In this document: piece by piece, positions 17,039-26,736 of the stretch | How the letters are laid out: each line of letters begins with the position of its first letter | Position numbering within the stretch: the stretch's first letter is position 1 | NCBI RefSeq assembly: GCF_000374045.1 | Contig: NZ_KB893318.1 | Location: 1,133-65,132, forward strand | Source of the DNA: Segetibacter koreensis DSM 18137 | GTDB taxonomy: Bacteria; Bacteroidota; Bacteroidia; Chitinophagales; Chitinophagaceae | Direction: 5' to 3' | DNA length: 64,000 nucleotides | Notes under the pieces: generated by a model | Told to the model about the DNA's origin: nothing | Database searches by the model: none | Seen by the model: the letters and a program-made list of their open reading frames with translations, nothing else | Translations under genes and position numbers: made by a program

Positions 17039-18097
17039 CTAAACACTAGTTCTGGTTGTGTTACTTTGTTTCTTACTATTTAAGTAAGGATGATGATGCT
17101 CTTTTAAAAATTGTTTTTTAGAGTCACGATAATAAGTAACTGCGCCAATAAGGCTCATAAATTTTATATAATACCAGGCAAAATCAAGCTGGTGGGGTTT
17201 AAAACCTGAGCGGGCACTTTTAGGATATAAATGATGGTTGTTATGCCACTCTCCGGCAACTATTCCTGGCCATATTTGATTAATCGACATGTCCTCCCGA
17301 TTGTAATCAACACCATCCGTCCGCTTGTCTTCCCCTTTGCCGTGTCCTTCATAGTTGAAAGTACGTACACCTACCGCCCAAACAAATGCACCTCCAAAAA
17401 GTGCACATGCCAACCCATGTCCACCAATAATGTAAAAAACAGCATACCAAAAAGCCCAATTAAGAAATGTTTCAAGAAAAGTTGTCAAAGGGCTTGCAAT
17501 AGATCCCCATTGCTGATATTGTCTATACGTGTTTGCTTTTACTCCGGTGTGCCGCATAAGGTTAACAGCCTTACCATATTCAATTTCTGAAAGATTCCTA
17601 TTGATTGGCTGGTGGTTAACATCTGCAAGAAAACAGTATAAAAAACCCGCATTTGCATTATAAGGATCACCTGGCTGATCCGACTTTGCATGGTGCACGT
17701 GATGCGATAATGCATAAATTTCTTCGGGTATAGCTTTTATTGTAAGATTTTGTGTGAAGAAGCGCCAGAACTTATTTCGAAACTTATAAGCGCCGTGTGT
17801 ACAATACCTGTGATGCCAGATAGTACCATGAGTGCCCATAATAATCATGCTGTATACAAAGGCAGCAGCAAATAAGTACCAGTTGAAGTAGTTAAAAATA
17901 AATAATAAAAGGAATGGGAATAAGCAAAGGACAGTGAACCAGTTGAAGAATGGTAACCAGTTTTTACGTGTATTAAAAATATTTATTCTTGAAAAAAACT
18001 CTTTTAATATTTGTTTTGGCGTAGGTTTTATTAGGTCTCCCTGTTTGTCCATCCATCCATAAGAAGGTGGCTCTAAGATGTTATCCAATAGCTGCAT
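17039..18097 (-). CDS. fatty acid (acyl-CoA delta-9 type) desaturase
   Basis: The 352-residue integral membrane protein introduces a double bond into acyl chains using O2 and a di-iron centre. The three histidine clusters are present: HRYCTH (96-101), HHVHH (132-136) and GEWHNNHH near residue 287. Membrane helices flank them: about residues 50-90 before the first box, and a second group around residues 210-245. Length and box spacing fit the SCD/acyl-CoA desaturase type rather than the phospholipid DesA type. The gene stands alone between DUF6702 (convergent) and the hybrid sensor (divergent). Its promoter should lie in the 294-base spacer. Confidence 0.9.
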   Translation of the reverse strand: MQLLDNILEPPSYGWMDKQGDLIKPTPKQILKEFFSRINIFNTRKNWLPFFNWFTVLCLFPFLLLFIFNYFNWYLFAAAFVYSMIIMGTHGTIWHHRYCTHGAYKFRNKFWRFFTQNLTIKAIPEEIYALSHHVHHAKSDQPGDPYNANAGFLYCFLADVNHQPINRNLSEIEYGKAVNLMRHTGVKANTYRQYQQWGSIASPLTTFLETFLNWAFWYAVFYIIGGHGLACALFGGAFVWAVGVRTFNYEGHGKGEDKRTDGVDYNREDMSINQIWPGIVAGEWHNNHHLYPKSARSGFKPHQLDFAWYYIKFMSLIGAVTYYRDSKKQFLKEHHHPYLNSKKQSNTTRTSV

Positions 18098-18391
18098 TAA
18101 TGTGTTTGAAGTAATGATAAAACGGAAAAGGTACCCCTTTTATTTCCCCTAATATCTATTTCAACGAAAAGTTTTGTTATTTCACTAAATGGATTATCAC
18201 ATCATATTTTATATACATAAGCGAAAAGGGTGTTTAAATTTTATTGCTGTATAACAAATCATTAAAGATACTTTCTACTGTTTTTAAGAAAATATTTAAA
18301 ATATGCGAGGGTTAAATTGAATAAAGCAAACAGTTATACGTTATTTATATATACAAACAAGACAATTAAAACATTTTTCGGCATCAATAAC

Positions 18392-21300
18392 ATGAAAAAA
18401 AGGCAAGTTTCAATAAAAAAACTCGCAATAGCATTTTTTGTATTATCACTTGTTTTTTTATCCTCAAAAGCCTTTTCTCAGGATAATACCCTTCGCTTTA
18501 AGCATCTTAATGTTACCAATGGCCTTTCTAATAACAATGTGCAGGCTATCATTCAGGATCACGAAGGATTTATATGGTTCGGTACATCTAACGGCTTGAA
18601 TAAATATGATGGCTACAACTGCAAAGTTTACAAACACAATTCTGAGTCATCGTCAGGTGTAATAAGTAGTGAGATTAGTAGGCTATACGAAGACAATCAA
18701 AAAAACCTTTGGGTAGGTACGTTGAGTGGTTTATGCCGTTACGAAAAAGAAAGAGATAATTTTATTCGTTATCCAGAAATAGGCGCACATCCTATAACAG
18801 CTATTAAAGAAGATAAACAAAGAAATTTATATGTAAGCTGTGGAACCAATGTTTACCAGTATAACAATTTTACAAAACGCTTTTCACTGTATTTCTCTGT
18901 AAATAATAAAGATGAAGTTCAGAATTTTTACATTGACCAGGAAGGTGCTTTTTGGGTAGCTACACACGGTGGGGTGTATTATATTAACAAATATTCTAAC
19001 TGGTCAGAATTGCGATTAAAAGCAACAAATGCATCAGATATAGTAGAAAACGATCCTTATTCTATGTGGATCGCTACTAAAGGAGACGGATTATATTTGT
19101 ATAACCGGCAAGACAGAAGCCTTACTAAATACCGGCACAACAGCAGCAATCATAGTCTTATTAACAACAATGTGCAATGTCTTTTTAAGGACAGTAGAAA
19201 TCGCTTGTGGGCAGCCACAGAAAACGGCGGAATAAGCATATTGGAAAAAGGAAATACTAATTTTTTAAATTATTTTAAAAATGATGGAGATCCTGAAAGC
19301 CTGAGTTTTAATTCGGTCAGATGTTTTTATGAGGATAAGAAGCACGACATGTGGCTGGGGGTTTATAAGACAGGAGTGGATTTAATCATGGAAAGAAGTT
19401 TTTCCTGGTTCCGGAAAAATGGTTTTTCAGACAACAGCATTAGCAATAATAATATCACTTTTTTTTGTGATGATGGATACAATAATATCTGGATTGGAAC
19501 CGACGGCGGGGGATTAAACAAATTTAATGTATCCACACAAAAGTTTACCCGCTACGCGGCAAGTGCCCACAACCCAAATAGCATTGGTTCTAATGTTATA
19601 TCACATATATTAAAGGGCAGTCAACATACTCTTTGGATTGGTTACTTGTCAGGTGGGTTTGATAAATATGATTTGGTAAAAAACACCTTTGTTCATTATC
19701 GTCATAATTCCAGGCATCCGGAAGGGTCCCTGTTGTCAGATGATGTGTTGAGTCTGTATGAAGACAAAAAAGAAAATTTGTGGATAGGAACTTTATCGGG
19801 TCTTAATCTCTTTGATAAAAAGACAAATAAGTTTATTGATTATTCCTTTAAATCTAGCAGCTTAGCTAATAAGATAACTGCAATTTATGAAGACAAAGAC
19901 AGTAACTTGTTGCTGGGCTCATGGGAAGGTTTGCACCTTCTCGACAGGAAAACAGGGAGATACACGACGTGGGTTCACAGCGATAAAGTAAGCGGTTCTT
20001 TAAGCAACAATAGAATAAATACTTTGTTTGAGGATCATAAAAAAAGAATTTGGATAGGCACAGCCGAGGGATTGAATTTATTTGATTTAAAAAACAAAAA
20101 GTTTGAAACTTATTTTCAAAAAGATGGACTGCCAAGCGATGTTATATCAGGAATTCTGGAAGATAATGAAGGTTACTTATGGCTGAGCACGGGAAACGGG
20201 CTTTGTAAGTTTAACCCTGAATTAAAAACTGTAAGCAATTTTACTGAAAACGATGGTTTACAGGGAAGGGAATTTAGAGAAAGGGCTGCCATAAAGTTGC
20301 AAAATGGTAAAATGCTATTTGGCGGCAATAATGGTTTTAACCTTTTTGATCCGATTACTATAAAAAGCAACAATTTTGTTCCACCGGTAATAATTACAAA
20401 CATGGAAGTATTTAATCCTTCTGTGCGATTTGGAAATGCAAATACCATTTTAGAACAAGATATTTCCCAAGCCAAAGAAATTGAACTTTCTTATAAACAT
20501 TCCGTATTCTCGTTCGATTTTGTTGCGTTGGATTTTACGGCTCCGGAAAAGAACCAGTACGCTTACAAGCTGGAAGGCTTTGACAAAGACTGGAATCAAA
20601 TTGGTACCCGGCATAGAGCGACCTACACCAACATAGATCCGGGTGAATATATTTTCAGGGTTAAAGCGTCGAGGATTAAAGCCGCAAATAATAAGGGCTT
20701 TTGGAAGGAAACAGAAGCTTCCGTTAAAATCGTGATCACTCCTCCTTTTTGGAAAACGTGGTGGTTTATTCTTTTAGCTGTGGCAATCATTTTTGCGGTT
20801 GCTATAGCAATATATAAACAAAGGACGCGATTAATAAAGGAGAGAAATAAGGAGCTCGAGCGGCAAGTGCAGGAGCGCACGATAAAGCTTGCGCAAAAAA
20901 CCGAAGATGAACAAAAGGCTCGCTTTGAAGCAGAGGAAGCCAACAAAGCTAAAAGCGTTTTTCTTGCAACAATGAGTCATGAAATAAGAACGCCTATGAA
21001 TGGGGTGATTGGAATGACTTCTTTATTGGCTGAAACAAAACTGGATGAAGAACAGCAACGGTACACAGAAATAATTCGTGGAAGCAGTAATAATCTTTTA
21101 TCCATCATTAATAATATTCTTGATTTTTCTAAACTCGAGTCTGGTAAGATGGAGATTGAGCAAAACGCCTTTGATCTTCATCTTTGTATCGAAGAGGTAC
21201 TGGATATTTTTGCGGGGAAGGTTGCAGAGGCAGGTATTGATCTGATGTATAAAATAGAGAAGACAGTTCCTGGCTGGATCGTGGGAGATAGTATGCATTT

Positions 21301-22495
21301 AAAACAGGTGTTAATAAACCTGGTAAGTAATGCTGTAAAGTTTACAAGCGAAGGAGAAATTATTATTAAAGTAAGGCTCGCAGGTAAAAAGGGAGATGAC
21401 ATTGAAATCGCTTTTGAAGTACATGATACGGGAATAGGAATTGAACAAGATAACCAGGCTGGCTTGTTCGATGCTTTTATACAGGGAGATTCTTCAACTA
21501 CCCGCAAATATGGAGGAACAGGACTTGGCCTTGCCATTTCAAAGCGGTTAGTTAAATTAATGAACGGTACTATTTCCCTGGAAAGCAGACCGGGTAGAGG
21601 CTCTGTTTTTTTCTTTTCCATTACAGCAAAATGTGCTGATGAAAGGATTACTCCCGGGGTATCATTAAATATGTCAGGCAAAAAAGTACTTATTGTAGAC
21701 GATAATGAGCAATCTCTCGAAATATTAAAAGGTCTGTTAGAAGAATTTAATTTCACGGCTACTCTTGCAGTTTCAGCTCAGCAGGCATTGGAATACCTGG
21801 ATGCGAAACCAGGTTTTGACCTGGTGATAACAGACTTTAAAATGCCGGTACAAGACGGCGTAGGATTAGCGTTGGAAATTAAACAACGATTTTCAAAATT
21901 GCCTTTGATTCTATTACGAACCATTGGCGAGAAAGGCGTAAAAGACAATGACGGCTTGTTTTCATCAGTTCTTACCAAACCTGTAAAGCATCAAATGCTC
22001 ATTGATGCTATATCAAAAGCATTTAATGATGAAGATGGTCCTATCATTAAAAAAGAGAAAACCTCTCAAATTCTTACAGGCAATTTTAGCCTTAAACATC
22101 CATTAAAGATTTTAATTGCAGAAGATAATGCGATCAATCTACTGGTAGTTGTATCAGTATTAAGCAATTTAGGATATAACCCTGACACTGTAACTAACGG
22201 GCTGTTAGCACTTGATGCGCTTGATCGGCAACAATACGATCTTATTTTGATGGATATTGAAATGCCTGAAATGGATGGAATTGAAGCAACCGCAAGAATT
22301 AGAAATTCTTCTATAGAGAAGCAGCCGGTTATTGTAGCATTAACTGCAAATGGATTGAAGGATGACAAGCTATTTTGCATGCAGGCCGGTATGGACGATT
22401 ATCTTAGTAAGCCTTTTGCCTTAGAAACGATTATGCAATTATTGGAAAAATGGGCAAATAAGATTCTAAAAAGAGAAGAAATGGCAGAGAATTAA
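18392..22495 (+). CDS. hybrid two-component sensor (Reg_prop/Y_Y_Y/HisKA/HATPase/REC/REC)
   Basis: The start chosen is ATG 18392 (1367 residues), since the signal peptide [15 protein letters not shown] begins there; a frame from TTG 18317 would add 25 residues. Order: signal; about 13 two-component propeller repeats with [IL]-W-[IFV]-G-T-x-x-G-L (to about 695); a Y_Y_Y domain ending [15 protein letters not shown]; one transmembrane helix (about 785-805); a short coiled coil; HisKA with H863 ([11 protein letters not shown]); HATPase with [15 protein letters not shown] and [13 protein letters not shown]1 with D1148 (ITDFKMP) and REC2 with D1288 ([11 protein letters not shown]). Unlike classic HTCS proteins there is no AraC DNA-binding domain, so the output must go to a separate partner. 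The periplasmic propeller suggests glycan sensing. Confidence 0.92.
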   Translation: MKKRQVSIKKLAIAFFVLSLVFLSSKAFSQDNTLRFKHLNVTNGLSNNNVQAIIQDHEGFIWFGTSNGLNKYDGYNCKVYKHNSESSSGVISSEISRLYEDNQKNLWVGTLSGLCRYEKERDNFIRYPEIGAHPITAIKEDKQRNLYVSCGTNVYQYNNFTKRFSLYFSVNNKDEVQNFYIDQEGAFWVATHGGVYYINKYSNWSELRLKATNASDIVENDPYSMWIATKGDGLYLYNRQDRSLTKYRHNSSNHSLINNNVQCLFKDSRNRLWAATENGGISILEKGNTNFLNYFKNDGDPESLSFNSVRCFYEDKKHDMWLGVYKTGVDLIMERSFSWFRKNGFSDNSISNNNITFFCDDGYNNIWIGTDGGGLNKFNVSTQKFTRYAASAHNPNSIGSNVISHILKGSQHTLWIGYLSGGFDKYDLVKNTFVHYRHNSRHPEGSLLSDDVLSLYEDKKENLWIGTLSGLNLFDKKTNKFIDYSFKSSSLANKITAIYEDKDSNLLLGSWEGLHLLDRKTGRYTTWVHSDKVSGSLSNNRINTLFEDHKKRIWIGTAEGLNLFDLKNKKFETYFQKDGLPSDVISGILEDNEGYLWLSTGNGLCKFNPELKTVSNFTENDGLQGREFRERAAIKLQNGKMLFGGNNGFNLFDPITIKSNNFVPPVIITNMEVFNPSVRFGNANTILEQDISQAKEIELSYKHSVFSFDFVALDFTAPEKNQYAYKLEGFDKDWNQIGTRHRATYTNIDPGEYIFRVKASRIKAANNKGFWKETEASVKIVITPPFWKTWWFILLAVAIIFAVAIAIYKQRTRLIKERNKELERQVQERTIKLAQKTEDEQKARFEAEEANKAKSVFLATMSHEIRTPMNGVIGMTSLLAETKLDEEQQRYTEIIRGSSNNLLSIINNILDFSKLESGKMEIEQNAFDLHLCIEEVLDIFAGKVAEAGIDLMYKIEKTVPGWIVGDSMHLKQVLINLVSNAVKFTSEGEIIIKVRLAGKKGDDIEIAFEVHDTGIGIEQDNQAGLFDAFIQGDSSTTRKYGGTGLGLAISKRLVKLMNGTISLESRPGRGSVFFFSITAKCADERITPGVSLNMSGKKVLIVDDNEQSLEILKGLLEEFNFTATLAVSAQQALEYLDAKPGFDLVITDFKMPVQDGVGLALEIKQRFSKLPLILLRTIGEKGVKDNDGLFSSVLTKPVKHQMLIDAISKAFNDEDGPIIKKEKTSQILTGNFSLKHPLKILIAEDNAINLLVVVSVLSNLGYNPDTVTNGLLALDALDRQQYDLILMDIEMPEMDGIEATARIRNSSIEKQPVIVALTANGLKDDKLFCMQAGMDDYLSKPFALETIMQLLEKWANKILKREEMAEN

Positions 22496-22598
22496 ATTTT
22501 TATGGGATATTACTAGTTGATAGCAATCTTTGATTATATTTTACATGATTTTCGTTGATGGCATATCAATTGTATAATTTCAAAAACAAAATTTAAGC

Positions 22599-23150
22599 AT
22601 GCGAAAGCTTTCTATCTCTGCTCTTATTGTTACCATATTATTTTGTGGATTATCGGGTTGTAAAAAAATTATAAGAAATCTTTTCGAGGGGATTGACGCT
22701 GATGTTCCAAAATTTTCAGTGACGCTTCCTGCAATTCCTTATGCACCCCCTAACGAAGTCTCTTTAGGTTCTCTCAGCCAGAAATTTAATTTAGACAGCG
22801 CCGTCAGGGCAAACACCAATAACGTTTATGGCGCTAATGATGTTTCTTCTGTAAAGGTGAAAGAAATTGTTTTTTCTTTAGCCAATCCTGACGATCAAAA
22901 TAATATTTCAAATTTTGAAAGCGCAAGATTTACATTTTCATCCAATACAAAAACCGATACTGTAACAATTGCATCAGTAAAATTTCCTGATACCTATAGT
23001 GCAACATATACCTACGTACCAGATAACAATCCCGAATTAAAGCCTTATCTCAATGGTTCTGTATTAACCTATAATGCATTTGGTAAAATAAGAAGAGTAA
23101 CTACTAAACCAGTAACTATGAACTTACAAGTTACCCTAAGGGTACAATAG
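22599..23150 (+). CDS. hypothetical lipoprotein
   Basis: The 183-residue protein has a lipoprotein signal with lipobox LSGC (Cys21). The rest is predicted mostly beta, with alternating hydrophobic strands in KVKEIVFSLANPDDQNN, SARFTFSS and TMNLQVTLRVQ. No catalytic motif or known family was recognised. It follows the hybrid sensor by 103 bases on the same strand. A loosely Bacteroidota-type promoter (TTG, then TATAATTTC) may lie at 22553-22580, so it could be separately expressed. It is probably anchored to a membrane facing the periplasm. Confidence 0.65.
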   Translation: MRKLSISALIVTILFCGLSGCKKIIRNLFEGIDADVPKFSVTLPAIPYAPPNEVSLGSLSQKFNLDSAVRANTNNVYGANDVSSVKVKEIVFSLANPDDQNNISNFESARFTFSSNTKTDTVTIASVKFPDTYSATYTYVPDNNPELKPYLNGSVLTYNAFGKIRRVTTKPVTMNLQVTLRVQ

Positions 23151-23258
23151 AAAGGAATTGGCAATTGCAGTATCTTTAATTATCAATAAAGTTCGAACAC
23201 AGCAGATTATATTTCAGCTATACATCCATCAAAGTTCTCATTTTATAAAAGCTTTCAT

Positions 23259-23486
23259 ATGAATTGTGATAATGATTTCAATATTCCATTTAATCATACT
23301 TATGTAAAAGTCAAGCCCTTTTGTGAAAGTAGTGATGTTCATTATAAAGTTTATTTAGAGGAAAAAGAACTAAAAATTCAATTACAAACTGACCAGGCGG
23401 GAGTTTATCACTGGCGTGAATTTGATAAGGGAGAAACAGATTTAGCAAAAGAACTGGGGAGGTTAATAGAAGAACATCAAAAGTAA
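23259..23486 (+). CDS. small hypothetical cytoplasmic protein
   Basis: The 75-residue acidic protein has no signal peptide. A C-terminal amphipathic helix (ETDLAKELGRLIEEHQK) follows a beta-rich part (VHYKVYLEEKELKIQLQT). It begins 108 bases after the lipoprotein gene and ends 26 bases before the quinone oxidoreductase start, so the last two are likely cotranscribed. No family was recognised. Codon use resembles that of its neighbours, which supports a real gene. Confidence 0.55.
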   Translation: MNCDNDFNIPFNHTYVKVKPFCESSDVHYKVYLEEKELKIQLQTDQAGVYHWREFDKGETDLAKELGRLIEEHQK

Positions 23487-23512
23487 TAATAGGCTTACAA
23501 TAAATTACTGCA

Positions 23513-24490
23513 ATGAAAGCTATTGTGATTACCCATCCCGGCTCCGCTGATGTTTTGCAAATGCTTGAGAGGCCGGTTCCTACTCCGTTGGCTGGCGAAG
23601 TTCTTATTAAAGTAATGGCAGCAGGTGTTAATCGTCCTGATGTAGCACAACGAAAAGGAAGTTATCCCGCACCACCCGGTACTTCTGCCGACATTCCTGG
23701 TCTTGAAGTGGCTGGTATTATTGAACAATGCGGAGAATTGGTAACACGATGGAAACCGGGAGACAGCGTTTGTGCTTTGGTGGCCGGGGGCGGCTACGCC
23801 GAATATGCTATAGCAAATGCCGCACACTGCTTGCCTGTTCCAACACAGTGGTCTTTTGCAGAAGCATCTTCTTTGCCCGAAACTGTTTTTACAGTTTGGC
23901 ACAATGTATTTCAAAGAGGCCGTTTACAAAGCGGCGAACATTTTTTAGTGCATGGGGGAAGTAGCGGAATTGGTATAACTGCCATTCAGCTGGCTAAGGC
24001 ATTTGGTGCAAAAGTTTTTGCAACTGCAGGAAGTGAAGAAAAATGTGAAGCTTGTATATTGTTGGGAGCAGATAAATGCATTAATTATAAAGAAGAAGAT
24101 TTTGAAGACGCATTGAAAAATGAAGGGGTGGATGTTATACTTGATATGATAGGCGGAGAATATGTTCCGAAAAACATAAGATTGCTAAAGCCAGATGGAA
24201 GGCTGGTTTTTATTAATGCTATGAAAGGAGCTGAAGCGGTTTTTAATGTCTTCGACATCATGGGCCGTCGTTTGACAATTACTGGCAGCACCCTCCGCAA
24301 TCGTGAAGTTGAGTTTAAAGCACAACTTGCCGTTGAAATTGAAAAGAATGTCTGGCCATTGCTTAAAAGTAAAAAAATAAAACCTGTAATCTATAGAGAA
24401 TTTCCTTTGGCGGAAGCATCTTCTGCTCATACCTTAATGGAAAGCAGTAAACATATCGGCAAAATTGTTTTATCCAATCATCAGCTATAA
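23513..24490 (+). CDS. NAD(P)H:quinone oxidoreductase (zinc-independent MDR, PIG3/QOR-like)
   Basis: The 325-residue protein opens with MKAIVITHPGSADVLQ and GEVLIKVMAAGVNRPDVAQR, the quinone-oxidoreductase branch of medium-chain dehydrogenases. The nucleotide site is VHGGSSGIGITAIQLAKAFG (about residues 145-165; glycine-rich A-x-x-G-x-x-G form). The next strand is followed by SEEKCEACILLGADKCINY. Cys/His zinc ligands of alcohol dehydrogenases are absent. Substrates are probably quinones or reactive enones; NADPH preference is suggested by the family. It is cytoplasmic and followed by a hairpin terminator. Confidence 0.88.
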   Translation: MKAIVITHPGSADVLQMLERPVPTPLAGEVLIKVMAAGVNRPDVAQRKGSYPAPPGTSADIPGLEVAGIIEQCGELVTRWKPGDSVCALVAGGGYAEYAIANAAHCLPVPTQWSFAEASSLPETVFTVWHNVFQRGRLQSGEHFLVHGGSSGIGITAIQLAKAFGAKVFATAGSEEKCEACILLGADKCINYKEEDFEDALKNEGVDVILDMIGGEYVPKNIRLLKPDGRLVFINAMKGAEAVFNVFDIMGRRLTITGSTLRNREVEFKAQLAVEIEKNVWPLLKSKKIKPVIYREFPLAEASSAHTLMESSKHIGKIVLSNHQL

Positions 24491-24589
24491 ATTTTCGCCT
24501 AAGCTGAAGTACAATAAGAAGTATTTCAATATGAATTTTAGAGAGTGAGGTCTGTTACTAATTCATAGTTACAATACAAAGTGGAATAC

Positions 24590-24623
24590 AAAGAGGCTAT
24601 CTCTTTTTTGAGACAACCTCTTT
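24590..24623 (+). terminator. rho-independent terminator after quinone oxidoreductase
   Basis: AAAGAGG ... CCTCTTT stem with an extended, imperfect middle (24590-24603 and 24610-24623) and a T6 loop, located between convergent genes. The T-rich tail is weak, so confidence is moderate. Confidence 0.6.
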
Positions 24624-24659
24624 CTTAGTCATAGGTATAGCAAGTTGGGACTACGAAAG

Positions 24660-25274
24660 TCAGGACTTTGTACCGGCCGGAGGTATAGCATCCGGAACTC
24701 TGTTACTTACAGGCTTTAAAGATTTAAGATATAAAAATATAGATTCGACGTCATCGTCTTTGAGGTTTTTAAAATTTGTCCATGGCATTGGAGGCAACAG
24801 GTCCCGTGAGTTTTCCAAACCTTTGTATTTGCCTTGTTTCAATGCTCTTTTAAAATTGTCTAGCGTCCAATTGCCAATACCTGTTTCGTCCGGGGTAAGG
24901 TTTGCTGCAAAAGATACGCCCCAGGGGCCGGCTGCTGCTGTAAGTTCGGGGTTAAACATCGCTACCTGGTCTCGTTGCATTACTTTGGTGTCAAATTTAG
25001 GCATGGGTTGCGTGCTGTTAAAGCCTGATAAGTAACGGTCCATATCTGGCGCCGGTCCTTTCTCAGTCATTTTTTTAGGTGCATGACAGTCTCCGCACCC
25101 GATTACATTTACAAGATATTCTCCACGTTGTATCTTATCCTGTTTTGATACACCGGGGGCCGGCTGTACTGTTTGCCCTTCTCCATTTTTTGTTGTTTCC
25201 TTGTCATCTTTGGTGTAGCAGGAAGAAACATACAACATCATAGCTAAAGAAATAAATACTAGTACTTTTTTCAT
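24660..25274 (-). CDS. monoheme cytochrome c lipoprotein
   Basis: The 204-residue protein has a lipoprotein signal with lipobox VSSC (Cys19). One heme-binding motif is present, C-G-D-C-H in GEYLVNVIGCGDCHAPK (about residues 60-64). Candidate axial Met residues lie in LLPPMPWTNFKNL near residue 165, where family members have the sixth ligand. The domain follows the pattern of the c-type cytochromes that are paired with alcohol or sugar dehydrogenases. It would shuttle electrons in the periplasm, tethered to a membrane. No dehydrogenase neighbour is encoded beside it. It is convergent with the quinone oxidoreductase gene. Confidence 0.85.
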   Translation of the reverse strand: MKKVLVFISLAMMLYVSSCYTKDDKETTKNGEGQTVQPAPGVSKQDKIQRGEYLVNVIGCGDCHAPKKMTEKGPAPDMDRYLSGFNSTQPMPKFDTKVMQRDQVAMFNPELTAAAGPWGVSFAANLTPDETGIGNWTLDNFKRALKQGKYKGLENSRDLLPPMPWTNFKNLKDDDVESIFLYLKSLKPVSNRVPDAIPPAGTKS

Positions 25275-25909
25275 GTTAGTTTGGTTTAAGTGCTGTAAAA
25301 TTTATCTTTCTAATAAACCCTGAAATACTGCTTTAATTACACGCTGCTTTTTTATTGAAATTATGATTGCTCACAACCTCATTTTTCGTCCAATAACAAC
25401 AATTATCCATTCTTTATATTGTATAAACATAAGGTTCGGCTATACCAAGGCCATGGAGAAACCTACTTTTTCTAAAATATTGGAATTACAGTTTATAAGA
25501 GCCTTTTAGTAAAACTGTTTTTCTTTGCGATAAAGGATTAATACGCTTTAAGAATTATGTGAAGATGGTTCTAAGATAATATTTTAAAAAGTAAAAGCAA
25601 ATTTTTTACAAAAATATTTTTAAAGTAAAACGGCAGAGCCAATCAAAATAAAAAGTGGCAAAATGATGCGATCAGTCCGCCAGAAATGGCTTGGAAAACA
25701 AACAATTAGTCGATTAGTAATTAGAGATTGAGATCCTTAAAAAAGAGTGGCATCTTTAGCTGAAGTAGTAATACAGCTAGAGATGCCATTATGCAGGAAA
25801 GTGAGTGATATATGGAACAAACGAATTTATTCGCGGCAGTGATTGTAAGAAACTATAACCGGGGTATATCAAAATAGATAAACGGATATAATTTAAATTG
25901 TAAGGTTAT
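25275..25909. other. intergenic region, no gene recognised
   Basis: This 635-base AT-rich stretch lies between the cytochrome gene (leftward) and the NagB-like gene (leftward). No ORF above 30 codons with protein-like content was seen. It holds the cytochrome promoter near its left end and a strong hairpin terminator at 25748-25788. No transposon ends or tRNA were seen. Confidence 0.5.
25748..25788 (-). terminator. rho-independent terminator of the NagB-like gene
   Basis: A 15-base stem, 25748-25762 and 25774-25788, with one G-U type mismatch and an 11-base loop. On the minus strand it is followed by CTCTTTTTT. It lies 121 bases beyond the NagB-like stop. Confidence 0.75.
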
Positions 25910-26638
25910 TTATAAATGAAGCAATGCAGCAGCTTCCTTATCTAAATAAACTTTTAAATTTTGGTGATTTCGTAATAGGCTCGCAGGTAAAGCTTCTGAA
26001 ATTTCTCCTTCAAGTATTTGTTTTACAATATCAGCTTTATGTCTTCCGCTAACTAAAAGAATAACATGTTTTGTTTCCATGAGGTTGGCCAAACCTAATG
26101 TAATACCTTGTGTTAGCGACCGTGGTTCTTTAAAATATTTTTGACCCGTTTTTTGTGTTAGGGGATCAATGTCTGTAACATGTGAACGCAGGGATGCAGA
26201 AGTGCCCGGTTCATTCATGCCCACATGACCGTTTAAACCCAGTCCAACTATTGCTACATCAATACCTTGATGCGCCGCGATAAAATCTTCAACCTGATTA
26301 CACTGAAACTGTAAGTCACTTGCCCTTCCATCAAAAAAACAAATTTTTTCACTCTTTATTTCCAAAGGATTAAATAATTGGTTGTTTAAGTGAAAGCGGC
26401 AGCTTCCTTCATCAACTCCATTCATTCCAGCCCATTCATCGAGCCCAACAAAAGACCAGTCAGAAATATTTACCTGTTTTGTTTTTACCAGTTGAACCAA
26501 CTCCTTATACAGTCCCGCAGGACTATCTCCGGAAGCCGGGCAAATCAAAGCTTTCTCAGCCGGTTGCATTAGTTGTAATACATCTTCAGCAGCTTGTTTC
26601 GACATTGCTTCGTAAGTATCAGCTACAAAAAGTTCCAT
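25910..26638 (-). CDS. glucosamine/galactosamine-6-phosphate deaminase-isomerase family protein (NagB/AgaI-like)
   Basis: The 242-residue protein has the NagB/RpiA/pgl fold. Phosphate-binding loop PASGDSP is at 34-40 and the LDEW motif at 66-69 gives D67 (equivalent to the NagB proton-transfer Asp). GLGLNGHVGMNEPG gives N136, H138 and E143. In E. coli NagB the position of N136 is an Asp of the ring-opening Asp-His-Glu triad; Asn there is typical of AgaI-type galactosamine-6-phosphate isomerases as far as I recall. The LPASLLRNH motif near the C-terminus closes the phosphate site. It likely converts an amino-sugar phosphate to a ketose phosphate plus ammonia. It is single-gene, followed by a terminator and preceded by the APC permease gene. 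Confidence 0.78.
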   Translation of the reverse strand: MELFVADTYEAMSKQAAEDVLQLMQPAEKALICPASGDSPAGLYKELVQLVKTKQVNISDWSFVGLDEWAGMNGVDEGSCRFHLNNQLFNPLEIKSEKICFFDGRASDLQFQCNQVEDFIAAHQGIDVAIVGLGLNGHVGMNEPGTSASLRSHVTDIDPLTQKTGQKYFKEPRSLTQGITLGLANLMETKHVILLVSGRHKADIVKQILEGEISEALPASLLRNHQNLKVYLDKEAAALLHL

Positions 26639-26736
26639 ATTTATCTGTTTTAATAAGTTTATTGTTTTGTATGTTTCGCCCTTATTTTAAAAAAATACAG
26701 GTTTCGTTGATTTAGTATAAGAAGAGCCTGAAATGT

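Noticed and set aside
25275-25909. Small RNA or hidden gene in the 635-base spacer
   Set aside because: Only a clear terminator hairpin was found; no promoter plus hairpin plus T-run unit or protein-like frame.
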